Shown: piece after piece, positions 33,908 to 44,761 of the stretch | Layout: the number at the start of each line of letters is the position of its first letter | How positions within the stretch are numbered: position 1 is the first letter of the stretch | Assembly: GCA_021029095.1 (NCBI GenBank) | Contig: JAJOHG010000034.1 | Location: 186,001 to 250,000, forward strand | Length of the DNA: 64,000 nucleotides | Reading direction: 5' to 3' | Source: Phellopilus nigrolimitatus | Taxonomy: Eukaryota > Basidiomycota > Agaricomycetes > Hymenochaetales > Hymenochaetaceae | Translations under genes and position numbers: made by a program | Notes under the pieces: model-generated | Told to the model about the DNA's origin: nothing | Databases searched by the model: none | What the model saw: only the letters and a program-made list of their open reading frames with translations

Positions 33908-36202
33908 TCAGGGCACATCGTACCCGCGCCCGCCCCACGCGCCCTCCCCTCCCCCTCCCCCAGCCGCAGCCGGCGGGCGCGCATACAGCGGCGGGAGCGT
34001 CGGCAGCGGGCGCGGGCCGCGCCTTCCCCGCCCCCCTCCCTCGCCGCCATTCTCCACCGGCGCAGGCGCGGGCACGGGCACGGGCACGAGCGGCGCGCTC
34101 TCGCCAAACGTCACGCGGCGGCGCGCCTTCGCGTGCACGCCCGCCGCCCCCGCCGAGGAACCGGAGCCGGAGCCGGAGCGCGTGTGCGAGCTCGCGCTCG
34201 CGCTCGCGCGCGACGCCTGCGAGCGGCGCGAGCCGCCCGACGCGGAGCCCGAGCCCGAGCCCAGTTGCGCCGTGTGCCGCCGGCGGCTCGAGAGCGAGCC
34301 CGGCGTTGCGCTACGCGCGCGGAAGTCGAGCGAGAGCGGGGAGAGCGGGCGCAGGCCCGGGAGCTCGAGCGCGAGCTCGAACGCGGGCGCGGGCGCGGGC
34401 GCGTCGGCGAGCGCGCCGTACGGCCCCGCGTTCTCGTGCGCAGGCGCCCGGTGTGGGTACGGGTGCGGGTGGGTGTGGACGGGCGGGTGCGAGAGCGGTG
34501 CGGGGACGAGTGGCGGGGAGGGCTCGCGCGCGTACTCGCGCGTGCGCCGGCGGGGGTCCGGCGGCTTCCCCTCTCCCTCCTCCTCCTCCTCCCCTTCTCC
34601 TTCCCCATTCCCCTGCCCCTCCTCCTCCCCATCTTCCACCTCGCCTTCCACCTCGTCCTCCCCGCGGTCCGTCGAGTCGCTCGGGAACCGCGCGCCGCCT
34701 CCTGAAGGCGCCGCCGCCGCCGCCGCCGCGGACGGCGCGCGCGAGTGCGCGGGGCGCCCGAACGTGCCGTGCGTCGTCGCGCTGAGCGGGGGCTCGGGCT
34801 CGCTCGTGCTGAACGAGCCTGCTTCGCTGGAGAGCCGGCGCGCGTGGTGCAGCGCGCTCGAGCCTGCGGACGGATCGCCGGAGAGGCGGCGCGCGTGGTG
34901 CAGCGCGCTCGCGCTCGCCCCGCCGGAGAGGCGGCGCGCGTGGTGCGGCGTGTTCGCGCCCGGGCCCGCGGACGGCTCGCGCAGGCGCGCCACTGGCACT
35001 GCATTCGTGGGCGCGGACGCGGCGGAGGGGGCGGAGCCGGAGCCGGAGCCGGAGTGGAGCGACTCGGGGATGGACGGCATGCGCGCGCGCGCGCGCCACC
35101 ACGTCTCGCTCTGCGCCGCGACGGGCGCGGGCGCCGGCGCGGGCGCGGGGGCCGTGTCGTTCCTGCTGGTGGGGACGTTGCCGCCGCCGCCGCCGGCGGG
35201 GATGAGCGACTTTGGGATCCAGGACGGCGTGCGTGTGTGTATGGGGTTAGGGACGGGTGCGGGCGGCGGCGCCTGCGCGGGGGCGGGGCTGCGCGATGCG
35301 GACGCGGACGCGGACGCGCTGGAGGAGGAGGCGAGCGAGGGGTAGCGGAATGTGCTGCTGCTGCCCGCGGCTGAGGTGGACGCAGAGGCGGAGGCGGAGG
35401 CGGAGAGGGACGAGCGCGGGGTGGGCGCGACGCCGCGCTGGAAGGCGCGCGTGAGCGGGGACGCGGGCGGCGTCGCGTCCGGGGGCGGCTCGGGGAAGGG
35501 GAGCGGGGGCAGCGCGGCGGAGCGCCGCGCCGCGTCGACGAGGCGCAGCGTGGGTGCCTGCCCCGGCTCGAGCGGCTGCCCGAGCGAGGACAGGCTATCG
35601 TCGTCGTCGTCGTCCCCGTCCCCGTCCTCATCCCCGTCGTCCTCGTCCTCGTCGTCGCTGAAGCTCGGCAGCGTGGCGAGGATCTTCCAGTTCAGGAGGG
35701 CGGTCGGCGGGCGGCTGGGCACGGCGCGGGCGGGCTGCGTGGCCATCTGCGGCTGCGCATCGGCTCGCGGCGGCCTGCTTCCATCTCGCCGCGGTGTGGT
35801 GCTGGTGCTGGTCGTCGATGAGGAGGAGCGGTGCGCTGGCCTCGTGGACGGAGTCGGACACCTGGGCGCGGAACATGCGGCGCGAGCCCGAGCGGCTCGG
35901 GCGCACGAGGTTGGCGCGCGAGCGGACGGATGCGGGGGCGGAGCCGGTCGCGGAAGGATGGCGGCTGCTGCGGCGGCGGCGGCGCCAGCGCATGAGGGGC
36001 ACGAGGAGGACGACGAGGAAGGAGACGAGGGCGAGCCCGCCGAGGACGCCGAGGACGACGTGGCCCGTGTCGGGCCCCGCTGCGTTCTGGATGCCGACTT
36101 GGACGGTGACGACCTGGGCGAAGCGTTTCTGAGTTTCTTTTCTTTTTTACTGGTGTGCTCACTCACCGCGCGGTTGTGTTTGGTGTACGTCGGGGCCGGC
36201 AT
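33908..36202 (-). CDS. single-pass membrane protein with low-complexity cytoplasmic tail, about 710 aa
   Basis: Proposed exons: 36202-36167, 36113-35862 and 35752-33908 (2133 nt, in frame). The short N-terminus (MPAPTYTKHNRA...) leads to a hydrophobic helix at about residues 31-52 (HVVLGVLGGLALVSFLVVLL) closed by a basic stop-transfer run RWRRRRR. The large remainder is predicted cytosolic: an acidic block (DDEDEDDGDEDGDGDD), serine/alanine repeats, and three copies of HHARRLSG (about 34830-34955), each containing the PKA-type consensus RRLS. No signal peptide is seen, so the helix would act as signal anchor. GC content is very high. The second intron (35753-35861, 109 nt) is less certain than the first. 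Resembles the many fungal single-helix proteins of unknown function; function not assigned. Confidence 0.7.
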   Translation of the reverse strand: MPAPTYTKHNRAVSEHTSKKEKKLRNASPRSSPSKSASRTQRGPTRATSSSASSAGSPSSPSSSSSSCPSCAGAAAAAAAAILPRPAPPPHPSARAPTSCARAARARAACSAPRCPTPSTRPAHRSSSSTTSTSTTPRRDGSRPPRADAQPQMATQPARAVPSRPPTALLNWKILATLPSFSDDEDEDDGDEDGDGDDDDDDSLSSLGQPLEPGQAPTLRLVDAARRSAALPPLPFPEPPPDATPPASPLTRAFQRGVAPTPRSSLSASASASASTSAAGSSSTFRYPSLASSSSASASASASRSPAPAQAPPPAPVPNPIHTRTPSWIPKSLIPAGGGGGNVPTSRNDTAPAPAPAPAPVAAQSETWWRARARMPSIPESLHSGSGSGSAPSAASAPTNAVPVARLREPSAGPGANTPHHARRLSGGASASALHHARRLSGDPSAGSSALHHARRLSSEAGSFSTSEPEPPLSATTHGTFGRPAHSRAPSAAAAAAAPSGGGARFPSDSTDRGEDEVEGEVEDGEEEGQGNGEGEGEEEEEGEGKPPDPRRRTREYAREPSPPLVPAPLSHPPVHTHPHPYPHRAPAHENAGPYGALADAPAPAPAFELALELPGLRPLSPLSLDFRARSATPGSLSSRRRHTAQLGSGSGSASGGSRRSQASRASASASSHTRSGSGSGSSAGAAGVHAKARRRVTFGESAPLVPVPVPAPAPVENGGEGGGRGRRGPRPLPTLPPLYARPPAAAGGGGGEGAWGGRGYDVP

Positions 36203-38343
36203 GGGGGCATCTGCAGACAGAGGCAAGAGGTCACGGCGAGACAGGGGGAAGAGGCAAGGGCTGTGCGCCTCCGTCGGCTACCGCTTGCCGGCAGGGGCTG
36301 TCGGCTGCCGGCACCCTGGCATCTTGGGCCCTGGCAAGCCTACAGCTGAATGTCCTTCCCATGTCATATGACGGAATGCCGATCCCAGTGCAACTTAAAA
36401 TATCTATACAGTCGCCAGTGGCCGTTGAGCGGCCGTACCATGTTGACAAAACAATACAGTGCACTTATAATTTTTGTACAGGTTCGTGTTGAATAAACAA
36501 TCTCATAATTAGTCTCCGTATGTATACGACGAGGCACGTATCCCTTCCTCTCCCTTGTATAGACATCGACTGGTCTTAGTAAACTCAAGAAAACTTATGT
36601 GGTGGCCGCGAACACCGACCCACGTTGATGCCTAGTGAAAGGTTCATGAGGCTTGCATCTGGTGTCGGCGAATCGTCGCTCCTTCATCCAGAAGTGATCT
36701 GACCCTGCGCTGCTGCAGTCCTCAGAACATACCGGTACTTTTTCCTGACATGACCACGCTCTACTAGCCTCTGCGAAACCCGTCAACTTCGCCTAGACGG
36801 ACGCGCCTGCCCCTTCTCTTCGCAAGTCCCTGGCGCGTTTCACATAATATAATATCACGCCTCACAAATGCACCGTGCAATTGTCTGCATATCCTCCACA
36901 CCCCAGCATCTCCCTCCTCATGCACGCCGTCCGCGCCCCCGCTCAACCGTGGACCTCGTCAGGGAGCCTCTCGCGTCCCGCAACAAGGTCGCGGCGCGCT
37001 CGCGCCCGCAAGCGCCTGTCTTCCCGCGGCGCCCCGTGCCGCCCCCGCCCCCGCGCTCGTCCCTTCCGAGCTTTCTGTGCGCACCAGGCTAGGGCTGCAG
37101 TGGTCAATTATTTTTCGTCGAGCCTGGCTGCGCGTCGCCCCCGCGCGCTGGGAAGGCCCAGAGGCCCCGGCTCACCAGGCGCGCACCTTTCTTTTTTTTT
37201 AATGAGTGGACCGGGAGCTATTTGTCTGCTGCTGCGTTATTTATTTCTATTCTGGCGGCGGCTGCATGATGTTTCATTCTTTGGCGGTCTCCTGGGTGCT
37301 CTTCACACTAATAGCTAGCTAGCTACGCGCCGGACCAAGAAGAAGAAGAAAAAAAACAAAAAGAAGAATGTGTCGCGGGCCCGGGAGTCGGGAGTCGTCT
37401 CGCGCCGCCACTAATTCGCGCCTCGCGCGCCTCACGGGCCTCGTAGGGCACGACGCAAAGGGTGCGGCGCTGCCGCGCGCGTCCCGAAAGACAGGCCATC
37501 GAGCGGGGGGCGCAAAGCAGACGCAGACGCAGGCTAAAACAGGCGCGCGGGTCCGTTCCCGCGTCCCGTGTCGTGCACAGCGCCGGAGACGCGCGCACGC
37601 TTGCTTCGTCGGGATGGGCGGCGTTTCGCGGGACGAGGTGCTCGCGATGCCCGGGGCCGGAGGAGGAGGAGGATCGGCGCGTCCTCGACCCGGTGTGCTG
37701 TGCCGAAGTGTTCGTGAGTGGGGGGGGGGGGGGGCTGTCCAATGCACGTGAGGGAAGAGCGCATGCGATGGCGGGCACCAGCCGTGGGTGTGGACCTAGT
37801 CGTGCTGCACACAGCACTGGCACGGTCTTGCTACATTTACATTTACGCCCAAGGACGGCAGTGCGCACAGTATAGGGGATAAGATACACCGGGGAAACAA
37901 CTACATATATACTCTTACATATTTGAATTTATGTATGGGTCCTGCACGGACGGGACGCCCTCCCGGGCGCGACAAACGCCGTGTATCATCATCGTCCATC
38001 ATCATTACAACAACAGACAGAGCTGCTCCTACGAAAAAAAACACGCGACTCAGACAACGTCAGTTCCAGTCATGTACATGTACATGTACATGTATATATC
38101 ACCGCCCAAACCCACGCACACCCCACACATATTCCCAGATTAGCACAAGCCGAGCCCAGACGAAACGAGAACCGACAGACACAGACACACAGCAAAGAAA
38201 GAAAGCACACACACACATAGTGACACTCGACACGAAAATTGAGATGGGAATTTGACCGCTTCAACCAGGGCAGCCGCCTATTTTTCCCCGCGCGCGCGGG
38301 GCCGCGCATTTTTTCCACCGTCCCACGCCTGCGCTCGCCCCGC
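36203..38343. other. 2.1 kb intergenic stretch
   Basis: Open frames here are compositional shadows of GC-rich DNA. An ACATGT-type simple repeat lies at about 38074-38098. No exon is supported. Confidence 0.4.
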
Positions 38344-40129
38344 CTAGCGCCCGACGAAGCTGCGCTCGCTGCCGCTGCCCAGGCTCAGCGCGTAGTCGTT
38401 GCCGTCCGTGTCCCAGCCGCCCGGCAGCGAGCCGCTGTAGAACCGGCCGCGGCGCCCCGCCGCGAGCGGCACGCCCGGCCGGAACGCGCGCCGCGGGCCC
38501 GAGCGCAGCGCGGGGTTGCTGAGCGGGAGAAAGAGCGCATTTGCAGATCGGACGTGAATTGATATTGATGGGCAGACACAGCAGAACGGAGAGCGTCAAG
38601 ACACGTATGACACGCAAGCAAGAGAAGAGAAAGGGGACGCACTTTGCAACGAGGCTCGGCCCCATAGTCAGCGTCGCAAACGACGACGGGAACAGCGGCG
38701 CGCCCGTCCCGCGCTCCTGCTGCTCCGAGCGGCGCACGCGCCCCGCGCCCGCAACAGAGACGGCCTCGCGCCGCCGCGCCGCGGCCGCGTCGTCCGGCGC
38801 GGCGGTCGTGCTCAGCGCGCGGCGCGCAGGCACCGCGGGGGACACCGGCGCGGAGCGCGGCGGGTGCAACTCGAGCATCGCGGTCGAGAGGCGCAGGCCC
38901 TGGATCGCCTGCGCCGCCGCGGCAGCGGCGCGCTCGCGCTCGCGCCCGCCGTTCTTCTCGCCGGCGTCCGTCTCGTCTTCGGCGCCCTCGCCGATGCTCG
39001 CCATCCCGCCGTCGCGCCCGCCGTAGCCGAAGGGCGTCTCGGGCGAGTTGAGCAGCGGCGAGCCGACGCACTTAATCGTGTCGCCGGAGAAGATGGGCTC
39101 GAGCCACGCCTCGCGCTCGTCCGCGTCCGCGTCGTCGTACGCTTCCGCGTGCTCCTCGCGCTCTTCGTGCTCCTCGTGCTCCTCGTGCTCCTCGTCAGCC
39201 TCGTAATCTTCTTCGTCCTCCTCGAGCTCCGGGGGGACGCCGAGCGCGACCTTGAGGCGGCTCCAGATGAGCTCGCTCCGCGCGAGCACGCACTGGCGCA
39301 TCTTCGCGACCCACACGCGGTCACTCGCCGCGTCTCTGTCCACCGTCTGCAGCCAGCGCGCCAGCTCCGCGAAGCTCCAGCGCGCCGGGTCCGCGCCGAA
39401 GGACGCGGGCGGCGGGGACGACTCGTAGTGCGCGCGGCGCAGGTCCGCGGGGAACGTCTGCGCGAGCAGGCCCATGAGGCGCGCGGTCGGCGGGGTCGTA
39501 AATAGCGCGGCCACCTCCCCGGGCCGGTCCAGAAAGGGAAGGTACTGTTCATCAGATAAAAGCAGGAACGGCGTCGGGGCTGCCGCCGCCGCCGCCGCCG
39601 CCGCGCCGTCGAGCGGCGGGCTCGCCGGGGGCGGGTGGGCGATCGAGGTCGTGGCGAGGTCGCAGATCTGCTGGGGCGTCAGGCTCTGGGGGCGCCCGGC
39701 GGGGTGCGCGAGGCGGTCCAGGCTGTGGTTCGAGCTGCTGCGCCCCAGCGAGCGAGCGGTCGGCGAGCCAGGCGGGGACGGCCTTCCTCCGCCGTTGCCG
39801 TTGCCGTTGCCGCCTTGCTCGCCGGCCTTCGCGCTGCCGAGCGGCGTGAAGCTGGTGAACGCGAAGGAGACGCGGCCCCGGCCTGTCGCCGAGGCGGCGG
39901 AGGACGCGGAGTGCGCCGAGCCCCAGCTGGAGCGGTCGCGGCGCGGCGGCGCGTCGGGCAGGCTGGTCTGCTGCGCGGGGTGTGCGGCGCGCACGGGGAG
40001 GATGGTGATCCTGCTCGCGGTGCCGCGGGCGGTCTCGGCGTCGGCGTTGAGCCCGTACGGGTCGGGCGCGGAGTGCGAGCCCCGCCGGGAGGACAGCCGG
40101 CGGTGCGGCGCGCTGGTGACGGTGCTCAT
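38344..40129 (-). CDS. serine/alanine-rich hypothetical protein, 553 aa
   Basis: Exons are 40129-38643 and 38518-38344 with a 124-nt intron; 1662 nt, in frame, starting at MSTVTSAPHRRLSS. The N-terminal 150 residues are disordered and serine rich. A compact segment follows (SLTPQQICDLATTSIAHPP; LLLSDEQYLPFLDRPGEVAALF; TARLMGLLAQTFPADLRR; WSFAELARWLQTVDRD; KMRQCVLARSELIWSRLKVALG). This looks like a conserved helical domain. It is followed by an acidic coiled stretch (EEDEEDYEADEEHEEHEE) and a second disordered part. I believe this architecture is conserved in Agaricomycetes, but I cannot name the family. No membrane helix. A degenerate partial copy is at 25.5-25.8 kb. Confidence 0.78.
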
Positions 40130-41148
40130 GCCGCGATGGATGGGGTGTCGTCGACGCGGACGGACGTGTGTGCGGCGGCGTTTACTGTGTGTATGAGATC
40201 GATGGCTCGTTGTCGTCGGGGACGATCCGGGGTGGTGGTGGTGGTGGTCAGGAGGTAAGATGCAAGATGCAAGGGAGGTTGCCGCGGCGAGCTCCTTCGC
40301 GGTGGTGGACGTCAGCGGCGCCTAGGCCGTGCTGGACGACGTCGAGCAGCGGTTCGACGATGACGCATGCAGGGGGTAGCTTTGATTCCGCTGTAGAGTC
40401 GGGCACAGCGTGACCTAGCCGTGACCTCCCGAAAAGGGTCCTCTTCCTCTTCCTTATATCCCACTCCACTCCAGCAGGCTGCGGCAATTCAGTCGTCTAT
40501 TTGTAAGCTCGGGAGCCTGGAGCGTCTATTTGATTCCGGAATAATCTTTCACTGAACCGATGGATCACAGCTATTTGCAAAAATGATGGCAGTTGCCGCG
40601 GGTCAGAATGAAATGAAAGAGTTCACAAATTAATTTGACTTAGTGAGATTTCGACTCGTCGAGCGTGGGAACACGCATGGACGCCGTGTACAGTCCCCCT
40701 GCCAAAAGTTTGGACTCGTGGATGCTCTAGCCTGAATGGTGAATTCAGTGTCTATGAAATTGTCGAAGCGCATGGCGGTGGTAATGCTGGAGAGCCTCAC
40801 GAGTTTCACATCGACAACACACTGTAACTTGTATTTTTTTTCTCCCACTGCAATGTATTGTATCTAGCTTCTGCTCCATCTTCACCATTTGAACCTGGAA
40901 AACGATCTAGTAAATATATATAATTTTACGGTTACATAATGCGAGACAAGAAATGTTGCATTTGCGGCAATGAGTATTCGCAATGGATCCCTGATCACGC
41001 GTAGCTGTGCTGCTGTGGATCTAAGTTTTAGTTAGAAGTCAAAAGAAAAAAAAAACACTGCCTCTATTTCCCGCGGTAACTTCCGTAATCTCAGTACGTT
41101 GGCTTGAACTGTAATAGCCATGGAAGCGTTGATCTGAAGATTGGGAGT
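40130..41148. other. intergenic, left edge of the duplicated block
   Basis: No exon supported. The duplication shared with 47.7 kb starts near 41090 (the text CGTTGGCTTGA...GGAAGCGTTGATCTGAA is common to both). Confidence 0.45.
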
Positions 41149-41995
41149 TCACCTATGCGTATCAAATAAGCGCGCGTGAAGGCTTACTGAATCAGAAGAA
41201 ATCCTCTCTCGAATGTGAACCACCAAACGCTGTATATACCTAACACCGTGCGCCGTATCGAGCTGGAGGCTCAACTACCAGCAAAGTTAGAATGTGCCAT
41301 TCGCAAAGAGGCTATAAGTGACAAGAGTACCTCGAAGTTATTCCTCGCGTTCTCAAGCCTTCCGCGTAGTCCACGTAGTTCGCCTTCGTGTCTTCGCAGA
41401 TGGTTCAACCGCTTGAAGAACGGCTTCTTGATCCCGCGCTCCGTGTCGTGTGCAATTCTAGAGAGCTCTCTGAGACAAGCGAATAAATTGTCAACAACGT
41501 AGTTTTGAAGGAAAGATAATTCGCCTCACAGGTCTAGTTCGATGACAGCAGTTTGAAATGACGCAGACATGTTCGTCACGTCGGGTATCGCCTTTTCTAG
41601 CAGTTCGCACATTCCGTCAATCCTCTCCAATAGCTGTAGAGTGTCTTTTTTATCGGCCTTTTATCTCTGCGGAGGTCGACTCAATCGCGTACTGGTATAC
41701 AATTTGATCAATAAGCACTCACCAACAGAAGGTCGACGATGTTCTTCAAGCCTCCCACCGCGCTCTTTAGCGGCGGAAAGGCGTCTGCGCTGTCCGCTAA
41801 CGCGCCGAGACCCACATAGAGGAATTCAGCGGTTTCTTGCACGATCGTCTTCGCCCTTGCTTTCTCCTTCCTCCTGCCATTTGTTGCCGTGGGTGGAGTG
41901 ACCGCGATCGTGACCACAACAAGCGTAGTAGATGTCGAAGATGGACTGAGTTTCTTGATCTTGAGTTTGCTGAGGACGTCTCGGAATCGAGGCAT
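41149..41995 (-). CDS. solo MLKL-NTD-like helical adaptor protein, copy A, 217 aa
   Basis: Exons are 41995-41723, 41657-41530, 41469-41331 and 41262-41149, with introns of 65, 60 and 68 nt; 654 nt, in frame. The motif DAFPPLKSAVGGL at about residues 71-83 is the signature of the N-terminal helical domain found at the front of many Agaricomycete NLR/STAND and kinase-like proteins, classed with the MLKL N-terminal four-helix domain. The helices continue with LERIDGMCELLEKAIPDV and the basic LKRLNHLRRHEGELRGLRG-like block. No NACHT, kinase or repeat domain follows within the gene or downstream, so it is either a stand-alone adaptor or a truncated NLR. Intact, unlike its duplicate at 47.8 kb. The block next to it holds a broken cyclase copy. 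Confidence 0.75.
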
Positions 41996-41999
41996 TCTT

Positions 42000-42637
42000 T
42001 CTGGACTTCTGGACGATGACCACGAGAGAGGGGGGGAGGTAATACGCGACCAGGGGACAGTAACCACAGGCATCCAGAGCAGAGAATCAGGTGATAATCG
42101 GAACCCTAATACACCACCCTTACATTGTTTTTCATAATTATGAAGGCGATGCAAATCCATTAAAAACCACATGTACATCAGAATACGGGAGGTTCGGATA
42201 CAAGACAAAGTAAGAGCGCCTATCACAGTCTAAGCGCCGAAAGCGAGAGCCTCAGGTCCGAGTGCTGTAAACGAGAAATATCAAGCAATGCCATCCAGTC
42301 CGGAGTGTAAAGTGTCTGGATGAGCATTTTGTGCACTTTCGATGGCTCAGATGGCCGGCCGACGAAAAAGGGTTGAAGGGGAGGTTGAAGTCAGAAGAGT
42401 TCCATAGCCCTCAACAGTTTCAAACCCACGAGTACAGAAGTTAGACTCGATAACCAGACACGGCAAACCGATGAATTAAGACCAAACTGTTGCGTTTGAC
42501 CCCGACAAATTTGACAATCCCCGACGTCGCACAGAGCTCCAGAATCTGCGTACTGGACCCACCTGTATGTAAGATGCGGAGCAGCTGAGCAAACCACCGT
42601 TCACTTCAGCGTTCACTTCAGCGCTCTCTCATACTTG
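42000..42637. other. spacer between MLKL-NTD-like gene A and cyclase copy A
   Basis: Divergent promoter region. It is shared, with substitutions, with 48600-49218, and no exon is seen. Confidence 0.45.
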
Positions 42638-43300
42638 ATGTATGATATTTCTCACAAGCTGGACGGAGACTCAGCCGTATCCTGGAAATTCCTGTTTTTT
42701 CCTGCAACCGAATTGTTAATATCAAGTAACATGGTTACAATGTCTCGAACTCTCGCTCGGATCGCACACCGGGACGCACCGTACCACTTCCTTGAGGACC
42801 AAAAGACCGTCGACAAGCTTGATCTGTCTTCGCTCGTCGGGCCCGCCGCTGTAGCGGACTTGACCTCCAAAGGCGCGCGCGCGAATCTCTTGGAATAATG
42901 TCGTCCGCGTAAACATCGTCTCTCTCGTCGAGAACTGCCGCATTCTGTTCGTGCGTATCGGCTGGTCGAGGCATTGGAAGACTTCGATGTACCTCGATCA
43001 CCCGTTCATCGACCGAGAGGCGGCGAAGCAACTGGTAGAGATGGGTGTTCGCGTGCTTGGGGTGGACACCATGAGCCCGGACGAGACGATCGTAGACGGA
43101 TCTGAGGGCGACTTCGGGTGCATGAGATGATCCTGGGAGCGGGCGCGATGATTGTCGAGAGTCAACTGGCTTGGACAAGCTCCCTAGTGAGCGCTAGTAG
43201 TAGTGAGCATGTACATGATAGCGTTGTTGCCTTTGAACATTGTTCTCCGGCTAGACGTCGATCACCGATCGGCAACTCGGCCGGAATGGCCCGATATTCG
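42638..43300 (+). pseudogene. cyclase (kynurenine formamidase-like), copy A, broken
   Basis: It aligns throughout with the intact copy at 56485-57165: MYDISHKLDGD, DAPYHFLEDQKTVDKLDL, VGPAAVADLTSKGA, DHPFIDREAAKQLVEMGV and MSPDETIVDGSEGDF are visible in shifting frames. The metal-binding motif is destroyed by a deletion of about ten bases after CGGGACGCAC (near 42777). A frameshift at about 42873 leads to a stop at 42896-42898. Another shift lies near 43118, and the 3' end diverges after about 43245. Not functional. Confidence 0.85.
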
Positions 43301-43925
43301 TGTTGGTTTACTTTTGCTCGCGTTCGACTGTTTATTTGACTTGTCGATGTCGGCGAGGGATCAACGACAACTTGAAAACTCTCAAGTTCACCAAGACAAT
43401 ACTTTGGCAGGAAACGATGGGTGAACGAGACTGCACTCTTCACCGGAAGCATCGGTGTGTATCTATCTTACGTATTTCTCTGCTTTCCAGGAGACCGAGA
43501 ATTGGTTGCGCATTGTATTACGCAGGTGCTCGTCGGGCAGCCTCTTGACGCGACAAAGGTACGTACCCAGATTTCTCCGAGTGAGTAGCATCTATTTTCA
43601 GTGATTTTATGTTGGACTGACAAGTCCGGATGAAGACAGAAAGCAACTATGGAGCGTATCGACAATTTTCGAAGCGAAGTTCTTTTCATAAAAGCCCCGC
43701 GGACGTTCTCGCCTGAGCCATGCGTGACGAAGCTGCCTTTCTCTATGAAAAGATGCCTCGCGCTCAGTCGTGTCTGATTTAACTGTCATAGCTTTGAGGA
43801 ACGGCTAGCCCCCTGATCGTTATCCCCGGTGTCAAATTCCTACTGCTTATTACCTATTCTGTTTATATTTTGTTTCAAAGTACGCCATCTCTCAGATTTG
43901 TCTTTGAGATGTAGAGTACTTGCAG

Positions 43926-44362
43926 GAGGCGGCGGATTTCTGGTTTCTACATGCGACGAGCCCGGTATGTCGGGAAATTAATGATTCTGTTTAGCTTACT
44001 CACGCGACATTCTGACATTCGGAGACTTTACTTTCAGAACTCAACATATAAGCCTGAATTGCCGTTATGTATCTTGACGCAGAAGCTCGGCCTTTATGGG
44101 CAGGTTCGCAAGATCGAAACTATTCTATATTCGAGATGGCGAATGTCCGAGGTAAGTGTACGAAAATATAAGATATGCACTATATACAGGACTATTTAAC
44201 TTGCAGATTAAGAGAAACAAGGTTGTACGAAGCGAAGCCGAAGATGAGATGGGTGAATCGACGAGTCTGGAGAAGACGGGAAGCAGAAGATTAGGACGAG
44301 ACCGACAGAAACGGAAAGATAGGAAAGCATATCAACGAAGAAGCCGGACAACCTATGCACAG
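43926..44362 (+). CDS. unrecognised spliced gene, partial model
   Basis: Three consecutive exons with clean sites and phase 0: 43926-43964, 44038-44151 and 44207-44362. They read EAADFWFLHATSP, then YKPELPLCILTQKLGLYGQV and RKIETILYSRWRMSE, then a highly charged stretch (RRLGRDRQKRKDRKAYQRR). All three lengths divide by three with acceptors CAG and donors GTATGT, GTAAGT and GTAACG, which is unlikely by chance. Neither 5' nor 3' end is settled. Possible upstream exon near 43487-43560; a downstream reading frame at 44400-44700 may belong to it. Family not recognised; it may be a decayed gene. Confidence 0.4.
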
Positions 44363-44761
44363 GTAACGTGAAGGATTTGGGGGTTGTGCAACCGGTGACT
44401 AGTCGCTCCTCTGGGCCTTCATTTCACTCGAGTGTCGGGCTGAGGCCTAAGTTTACGAAGAATCAGGCTCGCGGCCCCGATAACGCGCTCGCACTGTTCG
44501 GGGATCTGGAGAGCGCGGTCGACTCGGGGAACTCTGAAGCACGGTGCTCGGGCACGCACTGGACGGAGCAGCATCGCAGCGTAGCGGAAAGGCGAATAGT
44601 GGCGGACAAAAAACAAAGGAACACGGATGGTTATCGGGTATCGACTGGAGGATCGATCACTTGTCAGCATATCAAGCATCGCTTAGCGAGCGAAAGCAAG
44701 ACGCACCTTCCCCTTAAGCAACTCTTATCATCTCCAGCTCCCTCCTTGTTGTTCATGCCTT

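Noticed and set aside
33730..36371. Long plus-strand and alternative-frame ORFs over the GC-rich block
   Set aside because: They are compositional shadows. Only the minus-strand model gives a start, a transmembrane helix with stop-transfer and consistent splice phases.
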